A DNA stretch of 43,170 bases from Oscillospiraceae bacterium. GTDB taxonomy: Bacteria > Bacillota > Clostridia > Oscillospirales > SIG627. The DNA lies in assembly GCA_015063605.1 (NCBI GenBank), contig SVTV01000024.1, positions 1-43,170 of the forward strand, given 5' to 3'. The position numbers and the translations under genes are program-made. The notes beneath the pieces were generated by a model. It worked only from the letters and a program-made list of their open reading frames with translations, had not been told where the DNA came from and searched no databases. This document shows positions 1 through 7,410 of the stretch, piece after piece; positions within the stretch are counted from its first letter, which is position 1; every line of letters begins with the position of its first letter.

Positions 1-1
1 A

Positions 2-223
2 GAGCTGATAGCGGACAAAATAAGTGAAATCTGCCCGAAAGCAGCACTGGTTGTAGAAGATCCCGACCTCGTTGCGAAATGGCATAAGCTGGGGCTTAAC
101 GTAAGGGCATGGGGCGTTTCAAACGAGGAGATCATGAGGGGTGCCTTGGATGCGGGGGTTGACGGTATGACGGTTAATTTCCCGGATAAGCTCTCCACTC
201 TTTTGAAAGAGAGAGGTTTTTAA
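2..223 (+). CDS. Glycerophosphodiester phosphodiesterase, C-terminal part
   Basis: Only the last 73 residues are in the window; the gene begins upstream. The enzyme family hydrolyses glycerophosphodiesters to glycerol-3-phosphate and an alcohol in phospholipid turnover. The visible piece has the typical last strands of the GDPD TIM barrel: a segment reading NVRAWGVSNEEI, where the tryptophan and following polar residues line the barrel mouth, and then AGVDGMTVNFPD, the usual end of the barrel before the last helix. The metal-binding and catalytic residues lie upstream and cannot be checked. The frame is open from the first bases and ends in TAA, followed by a hairpin at 283-307. The family call is from motif recognition. 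Confidence 0.8.
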   Translation, partial: ELIADKISEICPKAALVVEDPDLVAKWHKLGLNVRAWGVSNEEIMRGALDAGVDGMTVNFPDKLSTLLKERGF

Positions 224-282
224 ACAGATTGTTTGTAGCGGAACGTCGATTGGTGCAAATATTAATGAGCTAAAGAAGGGAA

Positions 283-307
283 GAAATGGGCTTGAAAGAG
301 CCATTTC
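283..307 (+). terminator. Hairpin after the phosphodiesterase gene
   Basis: GAAATGG and its complement CCATTTC enclose a short loop, making a stem 60 bp after the stop codon. The T-rich tract follows only after several bases, so this is a weak or imperfect intrinsic terminator. Confidence 0.45.
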
Positions 308-334
308 CAAGTTGCATTTTTATACTACGAGTCT

Positions 335-380
335 AAAAAATCCAAGTCGAAAGACTCGGATTCTTAAGGACAGTTTTTAC
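335..380. repeat. Left inverted repeat of the XRE cassette
   Basis: This 46-base segment is matched, in reverse complement, by 1888-1933. The shared blocks are AAAAAATNCAAGTC at the outer end and AAGGACAGTTTT at the inner end. Between them each copy carries its own hairpin, here AGTC-GAAA-GACT flanked by AATCC and GGATT. The two copies bracket the helix-turn-helix gene at 736-1830. Confidence 0.6.
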
Positions 381-415
381 AGTAACGTAACAGAAAGACA
401 AACGGTTACAGCCAG

Positions 416-566
416 AGGCTCCCTTGTGTAAAGCGAGCTGTCAGCGAAGCGACTGAGGGATTGTTTTAGGTGAAAATCTAACTTTTACAATCCCTCCGTC
501 ACGGCGTTGCCGTGCCACCTCCCGCAGAAACGCTTACGTTTCTGATTGCAAGGGAGGCTTTTTTAT
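416..566. repeat. Palindromic repeat element (MITE-like)
   Basis: A roughly 150-base element with imperfect inverted ends: GGCTCCCTTG at the left and CAAGGGAGGC at the right. Inside are nested hairpins: GAGGGATTGT against ACAATCCCTC, CACGGC-GTT-GCCGTG, and CAGAAACG-CTTA-CGTTTCTG. Elements with 'GGGAGG' ends and a central 'CACGGC GCCGTG' hairpin are widespread in gut Firmicutes genomes (recalled, not searched). Together with 335-380 it fills most of the 512-base stretch between 224 and 735, which has no convincing gene. Confidence 0.65.
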
Positions 567-662
567 TTACCTGCAAGTGCGCACTTACTCACCACTATTG
601 TGGTAGTGCAACAAAACTACAAAAAACAATTCAAAATGGAATTTTTCTCAATTAACGAGATA

Positions 663-691
663 TAGACAGCTAAAAAGTTTTATTGTATAAT
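663..691 (+). promoter_or_regulatory. Promoter for the XRE-TPR gene
   Basis: TAGACA (663-668) and TATAAT (686-691) are separated by 17 bp, 45 bp before the start codon at 736. A good vegetative sigma factor match. Confidence 0.65.
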
Positions 692-735
692 ATAATCACA
701 GCCGGTTGAGAAATCTTTCATAGGAGAATTATATT

Positions 736-1830
736 ATGAGTTTTGGAAAAACGATAAAAAAACTTCGCCGTGACCGTGAAATGACACAGGAACAGCTTGC
801 AGAAATTCTTTCTATTTCTCCACAAGCCGTCAGCCGTTGGGAAACAGATATGGCAATGCCTGATATTTCGCTCATTGCTCCGCTTTGTAACTTGTTCAAT
901 GTGACTTCGGATGAACTTTTAGAAATTGATCTCGCACAAAATCAAAAAAACATTAAAGCGATTTGTGATGAAGCAGACAAATATTCAAGCAGAGGGTATT
1001 TAGAGAAAGCTCGTGAGATTTTGGAAGATGGACTTCGAAAATATCCCGATAACTGCGACATTATTTATAATCTTATGTATGTCTCATCTTGGCAAAAGGG
1101 TGTTACGGGAGATCGTAAATATCTCGAGGAAGCCATAAAGTGGGGAGAAAAAATTCTCGAACAAAGCACAGTAGATCATCAGCGGCATAGTGCAATTCAA
1201 GTGTTATGCTTTTCGTATCGTGATGTTGGCAGATTAGACGAAGCAGTAAAAATGGCTGAATCAATGCCCTATATGGCTGTTTCACAAGAAATGCTACTTA
1301 GCAGTATTTATTCCGGCGATAAGGGATATGCTTCCAAGCAAAGTAACGCTGTAACTTTGCTTCAGTTTCTCTCCAACAGTTTGTTTTCGATGCAAACCAA
1401 ACTCGATTCCGGAGAAATGGCTTATACACCCGAAGAGAATGCTGCTCTTCTTGACAAACGCATAGCACTTTTGAATTTGTTTTTCGAGAACGGCGATTTT
1501 GGATTTTATCACACACATCTTTGCGACACTCATCGTGATCAAGCTTTTTATTATGCAAAAAACAATGACGATGAAAAGGCACTGAAGCATCTACAATCAG
1601 CAGCAGAACACGCTGTAAAATTCATTACTTCTATAAACGAAGAGTGTACTTCACTTGTTTTTCGCGGAAAGGAACGCGGCAGCTGGACAACCGGCAATTC
1701 GGACAATGAAGCCAAAAATTTGCTTGACAAAATGGCAAACCGTGTTTTTGACAAAATACGCACTACGGAAGAGTTTATTAGGATTCAAAAACAACTTTCA
1801 GATTATTCAGGCAAGTGGAGCATTGAATAA
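736..1830 (+). CDS. XRE-family regulator with C-terminal helical repeats
   Basis: A 364-residue protein. Residues 1-60 form an XRE/Cro-type helix-turn-helix; the stretch MTQEQLAEILSISPQAVSRW is the usual recognition-helix pattern. From about residue 70 to the end it is helical with TPR-like pairs, such as a SRGYLEKAREILEDGLRKYP segment, which may bind a partner or peptide. This architecture is common in Clostridia as stand-alone regulators, and the target is unknown. The start is supported by AGGAGA just upstream and by the promoter at 663-691. The gene is monocistronic, followed by a hairpin at 1851-1881, and bracketed by inverted repeats at 335-380 and 1888-1933, which suggests it moves as a cassette. 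Its sequence looks more AT-rich than the metabolic genes to the right. The regulator class is sure; the function is not known. Confidence 0.88.
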   Translation: MSFGKTIKKLRRDREMTQEQLAEILSISPQAVSRWETDMAMPDISLIAPLCNLFNVTSDELLEIDLAQNQKNIKAICDEADKYSSRGYLEKAREILEDGLRKYPDNCDIIYNLMYVSSWQKGVTGDRKYLEEAIKWGEKILEQSTVDHQRHSAIQVLCFSYRDVGRLDEAVKMAESMPYMAVSQEMLLSSIYSGDKGYASKQSNAVTLLQFLSNSLFSMQTKLDSGEMAYTPEENAALLDKRIALLNLFFENGDFGFYHTHLCDTHRDQAFYYAKNNDDEKALKHLQSAAEHAVKFITSINEECTSLVFRGKERGSWTTGNSDNEAKNLLDKMANRVFDKIRTTEEFIRIQKQLSDYSGKWSIE

Positions 1831-1850
1831 TCTATCAAACAAATGACAAA

Positions 1851-1881
1851 AGCCTCGACAGGGAGTTTCCTTGCCGAGGCT
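1851..1881 (+). terminator. Hairpin after the XRE-TPR gene
   Basis: AGCCTCG and CGAGGCT pair, with a second inner stem (CAGGG/CCTTG) separated by one mismatch. The loop is AGTTT. The following bases are only moderately T-rich, so termination may be partial. Confidence 0.55.
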
Positions 1882-1887
1882 GATTTG

Positions 1888-1933
1888 TATAAAACTGTCC
1901 TTTAGCACCCGAGGCTAAAGACTTGAATTTTTT
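1888..1933. repeat. Right inverted repeat of the XRE cassette
   Basis: Inverted partner of 335-380. Read on the minus strand it gives AAAAAATTCAAGTC, then a hairpin, then AAAGGACAGTTTTAT. Its own hairpin is CTTTAGC-ACCCGAG-GCTAAAG. The two copies are conserved at both ends but differ in the hairpin middle. Confidence 0.6.
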
Positions 1934-1936
1934 CAT

Positions 1937-2031
1937 TTGTGCCGTAGGCACAATATTGTTTGACCGAAGGTCAACATCATTTCGAGCGCAGCGAGAACAT
2001 CATTTCTCATTCATTCGACACAAATGAATGA
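1937..2031. repeat. Chain of small hairpins, first block
   Basis: Consecutive short palindromes: TTGTGCC-GTA-GGCACAA (1937-1953), TTGACC-GAA-GGTCAA (about 1960-1974) and TCATTCATT with AATGAATGA (2007-2031). Spacers repeat the word CATCAT. The loops are three or six bases. No reading frame is convincing in 1934-2180. Similar chains occur between genes in many gut Clostridia (recalled). Function unknown. Confidence 0.6.
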
Positions 2032-2180
2032 GGTTGCAATACGTGCAAATGATGTGATGTTGCACTTTGCGCAAACAGAATGTTACATTTTGAGCCTCTT
2101 GTACCGAACCTGCGATGATTTTTGGGTACGATATTAAACCTATCGTTTATAAAAACAACCGAAATTGAACAACGCGGTTA

Positions 2181-2231
2181 TTGTTTTGTTACGGTTTATT
2201 TGTTATAATATATTCAGAACAAGCGCTTGTT
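2181..2231 (+). promoter_or_regulatory. Promoter with palindromic operator for the short XRE gene
   Basis: TTGTTT (2181-2186) and TATAAT (2204-2209) are 17 bp apart. AACAAGCGCTTGTT, a perfect 14-bp palindrome, lies at 2218-2231, over the expected transcription start. XRE regulators often bind such sites and repress themselves, so this is a candidate operator for the product of the next gene (inference). Confidence 0.6.
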
Positions 2232-2252
2232 ACTTTATTTTGGAGAAACAAT

Positions 2253-2450
2253 ATGAACATATTTTTGAGTGAGCAACTAAAAAAGTTGCGCAAAGAAAAG
2301 GAAAACACGCAGGAAGAGTTGGCTATGCATCTTGGAATTACTACCCAAGCTGTTTCAAAATGGGAACGCAACGAAGGCTATCCGGATATTACACTTTTGC
2401 CTGCAATCGCATCCTATTACAACGTAAGTGTTGATCCAACACTTCAGTGA
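2253..2450 (+). pseudogene. XRE-family regulator cut off after the DNA-binding domain
   Basis: A 65-residue frame preceded by TTTGGAGAAACA as ribosome binding site. Residues 1-60 are a complete XRE helix-turn-helix ([20 protein letters not shown] then [17 protein letters not shown]). Related regulators usually continue for tens to hundreds of residues after this point; here the frame stops six codons after the VSVD motif, right where a chain of hairpin repeats begins at 2462. The likely history is disruption by the repeat, leaving the DNA-binding domain only. Because promoter, ribosome site and HTH are intact it may still be made as a small DNA-binding protein. A naturally short XRE repressor is the alternative. 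Confidence 0.65.
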
Positions 2451-2461
2451 TTGCAGGATGT

Positions 2462-2635
2462 GTTGAGCGTAGCTCAACTCTGACGGCAATGTTTGACGCT
2501 TTTTCGTTAGCAAAGTGCGGTGCCTTCCGCACCGCAAGACAAACTTGCCCGGCAGGGAGCTTGCGACCTGCAAAGTATGTGAGCCTTCGAGCATACTTGA
2601 GTTGATACAGGGAGTCGGGCAGTTGCAACAACTGC
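2462..2635. repeat. Chain of small hairpins, second block
   Basis: Five consecutive short palindromes: GTTGAGC-GTA-GCTCAAC (2462-2478), TGCGGTGC-CTTCC-GCACCGCA (2516-2536), GCAGG/CCTGC (around 2552-2571), AGTATG/CATACT (around 2574-2597), and GCAGTTG-CAA-CAACTGC (2619-2635). It differs in sequence from the block at 1937-2031 but has the same build. The 305-base stretch between 2451 and 2755 holds no convincing gene. Confidence 0.6.
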
Positions 2636-2720
2636 GATTCAAGTCCAGGATAGATTTTAAGAAAAAATATTTTCGTTCAAACATTAACCGCAGAGGCTTT
2701 TGTTCCACTATATAAGTGAA

Positions 2721-2732
2721 ATCACCGGTGAT
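2721..2732. promoter_or_regulatory. 12-bp palindrome before the sigma factor gene
   Basis: ATCACCGGTGAT is a perfect palindrome 24 bp before the start at 2756 and just before the ribosome binding site AAAGGAGGTG (2741-2750). It could be an operator or a hairpin in the leader. No clear -35/-10 pair was found upstream; TATATAAG around 2711 is a weak candidate -10. Confidence 0.4.
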
Positions 2733-2755
2733 GACAAAGTAAAGGAGGTGTAAAT

Positions 2756-4321
2756 TTGGATAAGAAAGAACTCGATTCAAAGGTTGAAGAAATCGCAAAA
2801 GCTCTTTTGTCTTACTGTACCGCAAGAACATCGAACCATTTTGAAGCGGAAGATCTGGCGCATGACATTATTTTGGAGATATACAAATCTGCCAACAATA
2901 TCAGGAATGTCGATGCAGTATATGGCTTTATGTGGGCAGTTGCGGGAAATGTTTATAAACAATGGTGCAAAAATAAGGCAAAAGACAGTAGATTAGAATT
3001 AACGGACAATTTTCCGGACGTGATAGATCAATTGGCGGAGGATGACTCTGCGCTGTATCTTCTTCGGCGTGAATTAACGTTACTTTCGGATAAATACCGA
3101 AAGGCAGTAATATTGTACTATATTGATAATAAGTCATGTTCTGAAATATCCACTCACCTCTCCATTAGTGAAAGCATGGTAAAATATCTGCTTTTCAAAT
3201 CAAGACAAATTCTGAAAGAAGGTATGAGTATGGAACGAAACTACGGCAGGCAGAGTTACAACCCGAAAGAGCTTTCGCTCTTGTTCTGGGGCAACGGATC
3301 AAACCGCTATTACCATTTGTGTGATAGTAAAATATCACAGAACATCTTGTTTGCTTGCTACAACGATAAGTTAAGTGCTGAACAGATCAGTATGGAGATT
3401 GGTGTGGCTCTCCCCTATATGGAAGACAAGCTGGCGGAACTTTGCGAATATGAACTTCTGAAAAAAGACGGTAATAGGTATTACACAAATATTGTGATTT
3501 TCACAAGAGACTTTGCCAACGAGGTAAATATCAAAACAACCGAACTGAGAGCAAGAATTGCGGATATGCTGATAGCTTCAATCGCTGAACACGAAGCCGA
3601 AGTCCGAAACATAGGATTTTTCGGAGCTGATATGGGAAACAACGCCTTTTCTTGGCAAATGGTGAGCTTTATTCTGTATCGTGCAGTAATAGAAATTCTT
3701 CAGAATAAGATTCAAGTAGTATATCCTAAAGACAAATATGGTACGGAATGCTTTATCTGGGGTGCCGAGCACGGAGATAAAAACTCCTGGGAATCGAAGT
3801 TCGGTTTTGGTATCTCCAATGTAGTAAATAGCATTGGTGATTATGTGCAATTTATGGATTTCCCGATTAACGGAGAAATGGTACATCATTACTGTTTTAA
3901 TAGGCAGAACGTTACGAATGTGTTTTTGGATGTTGCTAAAGGAAATACCGAACACTTCAGCGACAACGACAAAGCATTAGCGGCTGATATGATCCGAAAA
4001 GGATATATCATTTCAAACGATAGTGGGCTTTTTGTAAATGCCCCGGTTCTCACAAGAGAACAACATGATGCTCTTAAAAATATTTTCGCTGAAACTGCTG
4101 CCGGAATTGCAAACGAAGCTGAGACCTTGAAGGAGACAGTAACCGGAATTCTGAAAAATCACATTCCCGCACATTTGAAGAAATTAGCTAAAGATATGGC
4201 ATATCTTCGTCTGTTTGAGGATGCGATATCTGCACCTGTTGCAATATTGTATGATCGAAAGTATTTGTTACCCTATAATGGAGACGGTATACTTCCGACA
4301 ACTTATGTTATTTTGAAATAA
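2756..4321 (+). CDS. Sigma-70 family (ECF-like) factor with large C-terminal domain
   Basis: A 521-residue protein. Residues 1-95 match sigma region 2, with the FEAEDLAHDIILEIYKS core-binding helix; residues about 105-155 match region 4, with LSDKYRKAVILYYIDNKSCS and a helix-turn-helix at EISTHLSISESMVKYLLF. ECF factors usually end near residue 170-190. This one carries about 360 more residues, beginning with a winged-helix-like part (LSAEQISMEIGVALPYMEDK) and followed by an unrecognised domain that may sense a signal or replace a separate anti-sigma. The start is TTG, chosen because AAAGGAGGTG sits at ideal distance; no ATG fits. It is monocistronic and ends before the strong terminator at 4364-4395. 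No anti-sigma gene is adjacent. Codon use is AT-rich like its left neighbours. The sigma assignment is firm; the role of the tail is open. Confidence 0.85.
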   Translation: MDKKELDSKVEEIAKALLSYCTARTSNHFEAEDLAHDIILEIYKSANNIRNVDAVYGFMWAVAGNVYKQWCKNKAKDSRLELTDNFPDVIDQLAEDDSALYLLRRELTLLSDKYRKAVILYYIDNKSCSEISTHLSISESMVKYLLFKSRQILKEGMSMERNYGRQSYNPKELSLLFWGNGSNRYYHLCDSKISQNILFACYNDKLSAEQISMEIGVALPYMEDKLAELCEYELLKKDGNRYYTNIVIFTRDFANEVNIKTTELRARIADMLIASIAEHEAEVRNIGFFGADMGNNAFSWQMVSFILYRAVIEILQNKIQVVYPKDKYGTECFIWGAEHGDKNSWESKFGFGISNVVNSIGDYVQFMDFPINGEMVHHYCFNRQNVTNVFLDVAKGNTEHFSDNDKALAADMIRKGYIISNDSGLFVNAPVLTREQHDALKNIFAETAAGIANEAETLKETVTGILKNHIPAHLKKLAKDMAYLRLFEDAISAPVAILYDRKYLLPYNGDGILPTTYVILK

Positions 4322-4363
4322 AAATATTATATTTATAAGGCTCGATCCTGTTGGGAAACTCAA

Positions 4364-4395
4364 AAAATTCCGTGCACGAAAGTGTACGGAATTTT
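4364..4395 (+). terminator. Strong intrinsic terminator after the sigma gene
   Basis: AAAATTCCGTGCAC and GTGTACGGAATTTT form a nearly perfect 14-bp stem with a GAAA tetraloop, ending in T residues. It can also work on the opposite strand. Confidence 0.85.
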
Positions 4396-4480
4396 ACGTA
4401 ATAGGTAACAGTGAAGAAATGTAGGTTGAGTTGCTTTGCAAATTGTACGTTACAGAGCATCAGAATGTTCATAAATAATA

Positions 4481-4509
4481 TTGTTTTTTCTTCTCTTTTG
4501 ATGTATAAT
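4481..4509 (+). promoter_or_regulatory. Promoter for the acyltransferase operon
   Basis: TTGTTT (4481-4486) and TATAAT (4504-4509) with a 17-bp spacer, about 70 bp before the first gene of the 4581-9810 run. The remaining bases of 4396-4580 show nothing else clear. Confidence 0.65.
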
Positions 4510-4580
4510 TAATTATTGAAGAAGCAGATGGAAATGCTATCGACGGCACACACGTCTGTGTAAGCTTTTCTTATTTTTAA

Positions 4581-5891
4581 GTGCGGTACGATATGAAAAC
4601 AGATTTAAAAACAAGGCTATTAAGCAGGAAGATCAATAAACCCGATCCGATCATCATGACTGCTTGTATGTGGATAGCGGGGATATTCAATAGAATTTAC
4701 GGTGTAAAATACAGCTACGATTATGATCCGGAGAAGATAAGCTCGCAGCCGGTCATACTGCTTTCCTCCCATGCATCGAGGCTTGAATTCCTTTATACGA
4801 TATACGGATTCAAGCGCTATGACGTGAATGTGGTATGCGGTTATCAGAATATACTTCAAAAGGGATTGTATAATTTGTTTATCAGGCTCGGTGTAATATC
4901 GAAATATTTATATCAGCCCGATTTTGTGTGCGTGAAAAGCATGATGAGAGTTCTCAAACGCAACGGCGCTCTCGGACTTTTCCCCGAAGGTATTCAATCC
5001 ACAAGCGGAAGCACCCATCCGATAAATCCCGCAACGGCAGGGTTTATCAAAAGAAGTAAGGCAAATATTGTTGTGTGTACCACGGAAGGGGCTTACCTTG
5101 CAACAAACAGATATTCCTCCGACCGAAAAAAAGGATACATAGGCGTAAAATACAGCTTGGTTTTCACTCCCGAAATGCTTGAAGAGCTTACCGAGGAGCA
5201 GATATACAGAACGGTTCTGGATAAGATCAGCTATAATGATTTCACCTTCAACAAGACCGCAAGAAATAAATACATAGGGAAAAAGCCCAATGCCTTCGAG
5301 ATAGACAAGATACTCTATCTTTGTCCCGATTGCATGGCTGAACATACACTTCGGGTGGAAAATGACAGGGTGGTATGCGGTAAATGCGGTTTTTCCGTGA
5401 GGATAAACGAATATTACGATCTTACGGAAGTGAAGGGGATGGAATGTCCTTCCGATATTGACCAGTGGTATAAATGGCAGCGCAGCTGCGTAGCCGATCA
5501 GATCAGATCGGATGGTTTCGTGATGTCTCTTGAAGGAAGCCTCTGTACATTACATCTCGACAAGCTGAGAAAGCCTCCGAAAAACAGAATAGTATTGTCT
5601 GTGGGAACGGCACGGCTTACGAATAAGGGACTTTCGTTTTCGGGGAAGCTTGACGGCGAAAACGCCGATTACGATTTCAGTGCGGAATCGGTATTCTCTC
5701 TGACATTCTCAACGAAAGGTTATCTTGAATTTTATTGCAATAACGATTACTACATGATAGTTCCCGATAAAGAGCAGTGTCTTATCAAATGGACTCTTGC
5801 GGCTGAGGAGATACACAATCTTTATGATGAAGCATGGAACTCTGCATGCGGGGATGTTTATGAATCGGAATTCCGAAAGGTACGGTCTTAA
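4581..5891 (+). CDS. PlsC-like lysophospholipid acyltransferase with zinc ribbon
   Basis: A 436-residue protein. The first half is a 1-acyl-glycerol-3-phosphate acyltransferase domain: the block ILLSSHASRLEF stands where PlsC enzymes have the catalytic H-x4-D motif, and LGLFPEGIQS is the FPEG substrate motif. The acidic catalytic residue is Glu instead of the usual Asp. After about residue 245 comes a zinc-ribbon-like part with two cysteine pairs, CPDC and CGKC, then a C-terminal beta-rich region. These enzymes acylate lysophosphatidate or similar acceptors at the membrane. The GTG at 4581 and an in-frame ATG at 4593 are both possible; neither has a strong ribosome site. The stop is one base before the next start, so the genes are probably translated together. 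The acyltransferase fold is confident; the acceptor is not known. Confidence 0.8.
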   Translation: MRYDMKTDLKTRLLSRKINKPDPIIMTACMWIAGIFNRIYGVKYSYDYDPEKISSQPVILLSSHASRLEFLYTIYGFKRYDVNVVCGYQNILQKGLYNLFIRLGVISKYLYQPDFVCVKSMMRVLKRNGALGLFPEGIQSTSGSTHPINPATAGFIKRSKANIVVCTTEGAYLATNRYSSDRKKGYIGVKYSLVFTPEMLEELTEEQIYRTVLDKISYNDFTFNKTARNKYIGKKPNAFEIDKILYLCPDCMAEHTLRVENDRVVCGKCGFSVRINEYYDLTEVKGMECPSDIDQWYKWQRSCVADQIRSDGFVMSLEGSLCTLHLDKLRKPPKNRIVLSVGTARLTNKGLSFSGKLDGENADYDFSAESVFSLTFSTKGYLEFYCNNDYYMIVPDKEQCLIKWTLAAEEIHNLYDEAWNSACGDVYESEFRKVRS

Positions 5892-5892
5892 T

Positions 5893-7374
5893 ATGAATAA
5901 ACAGAAAGAATTAAATGTAAAAGTAAAATTCGGTCTTAAAAGCTTCATCACGGTAGTAGCCATACTGATAGCTGTATTGATAGCCGTCGGTTTTCTTACT
6001 TTTTTGATACCCGCGGGAAGATATACTATCTACACTACCGATACATCAAAAGCAGATCAACCGTTTTATCAATATACCGAAGATGCAGCTCTGAATAAAC
6101 AGATAGTAATTGATTCTTACAGGGTACTGTCCGAAGATGAAAACATTTCCCGATTGCCGATCCTTCGTTGGTTCACTTCTCCCGTTGAAGCCTTGATATT
6201 CGGAAGCAACAGCACAAATATGGTGATGATAATCGTTCTTTTACTTGTTTTGGGCGGTACCTTCAAGGTGCTTGAGGAAAGCGGCGGTCTCGTTTCGCTG
6301 GTGAGAGTGATAATGGTCAAGCTCCACTCAAGACGCTTTGCGGCGATATGGATCATCAACGGTGTTATTATGATCCTTTCTGCGGTATTCGGACTTCAGG
6401 AGCAGTTGCTTATTCTGTATCCTATATTTGCAATGCTTTGCACAGCGCTTAACTGGTCGCGGTTTACCGCCATTTCCTTCGTTCTTATCTCGTCGGGCGT
6501 AGGCTTTACCACGGCTATTACAAATCCTCTTACGATAGGAACGGCTTCGATCGCCGCAGGAGTAAGCGTTGCCGACGGCATGTGGTACAGATGTATCATA
6601 TTCTGCGTAATGTATGCCGTAACATCGATGTTTCTCGTTTTTCTTGCAAAGCGTGATGAAAAGAATGCCACTGAAAAATTTGATGTTGACGGATTTTCCA
6701 TGGTTTCCGATGAGGAGCACAAGGAGGATATCCGCAAGGCAAAAATGATTGTAGCTCTGTTTTCCTTCGCTCTTCTTTCTGTCATCGTTTCCACATCGAT
6801 AGAAGCGTTGAGATCGTTGGCAATGGCGTTCATGGCTGTGGCATTTATCGTGGGTACGGTAATTGTAGGTAAGACATTGTTGGGACTATACAGACGTCTC
6901 GGAAAATGCTTTGTAACGGGCGTGAAGGATGTTCTTCCCTCCATAGTTATTATAATGATAGCCTTCGGTATCACACACGTGGCGCAATGCGGAAATATAT
7001 TACATACCATCTTCTATTATTTCTATAATTCCGTAACGAATATTTCCCCCTATGTTGCAGTCATAATTCTGTATGTATTTGTGCTGATAGTGGAATTTTT
7101 TATTCCCAGCGCATCGGCAAAGGCGGTGCTTATAATCCCTATGCTCACTTTGGCACCCATTGAGGGTATCAGCAAAACAGTTATCATTCTGACTTATCTG
7201 TTTGCCGACGGCTATACAAATGTTTTGTATCCCACCTGCGGTACATTGCTCGTAGGCTTGGGACTTGCCAATGTAAGCTTTGCGGAATGGTTCAGAAAGA
7301 CGATCTTATTCCAGCTCCTCTTATTTGCTTTGTCTCTCGGATTCCTTATGGTAGCGGTATTTATCGGATTGTAA
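5893..7374 (+). CDS. YfcC family integral membrane carrier
   Basis: A 493-residue membrane protein with about twelve hydrophobic segments. It belongs to the YfcC/DcuC-type carrier group (C4-dicarboxylate or basic amino acid anaerobic carriers). Marks are the N-terminal FLIPAGRYTIY after the first membrane helix, the GLQEQLLILYPIF segment and the VGFTTAITNPLTIGTASIAAGV half-site, which repeats as a related polar break near FIPSASAKAVLIIPML toward the C-terminus. The ATG at 5893 was chosen over upstream in-frame starts because those lie inside the preceding gene; GAAAGG at about 5876 is the likely ribosome site. The gap to the preceding stop is one base, so it is in the same operon. The substrate is not determinable; dicarboxylates, amino acids or small peptides are all possible. 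Confidence 0.85.
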   Translation: MNKQKELNVKVKFGLKSFITVVAILIAVLIAVGFLTFLIPAGRYTIYTTDTSKADQPFYQYTEDAALNKQIVIDSYRVLSEDENISRLPILRWFTSPVEALIFGSNSTNMVMIIVLLLVLGGTFKVLEESGGLVSLVRVIMVKLHSRRFAAIWIINGVIMILSAVFGLQEQLLILYPIFAMLCTALNWSRFTAISFVLISSGVGFTTAITNPLTIGTASIAAGVSVADGMWYRCIIFCVMYAVTSMFLVFLAKRDEKNATEKFDVDGFSMVSDEEHKEDIRKAKMIVALFSFALLSVIVSTSIEALRSLAMAFMAVAFIVGTVIVGKTLLGLYRRLGKCFVTGVKDVLPSIVIIMIAFGITHVAQCGNILHTIFYYFYNSVTNISPYVAVIILYVFVLIVEFFIPSASAKAVLIIPMLTLAPIEGISKTVIILTYLFADGYTNVLYPTCGTLLVGLGLANVSFAEWFRKTILFQLLLFALSLGFLMVAVFIGL

Positions 7375-7410
7375 TACCGAAGAAGAATATATTTATAATA
7401 CAGGTGAGAA

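Noticed and set aside
1294..1590. Minus-strand open frames inside the XRE-TPR gene
   Set aside because: They are opposite to a clear coding gene, have no ribosome site or recognisable protein, and disappear as real genes once the plus-strand frame is accepted.
1983..1995. CGAGCGCAGCGAG as another hairpin of the chain
   Set aside because: The two halves are not reverse complements, so it cannot form a stem, although it looks symmetrical to the eye.
2355..2831. A 158-residue minus-strand frame across the hairpin chain
   Set aside because: It crosses repeats and opposite coding sequence, has no ribosome site and shows no domain.
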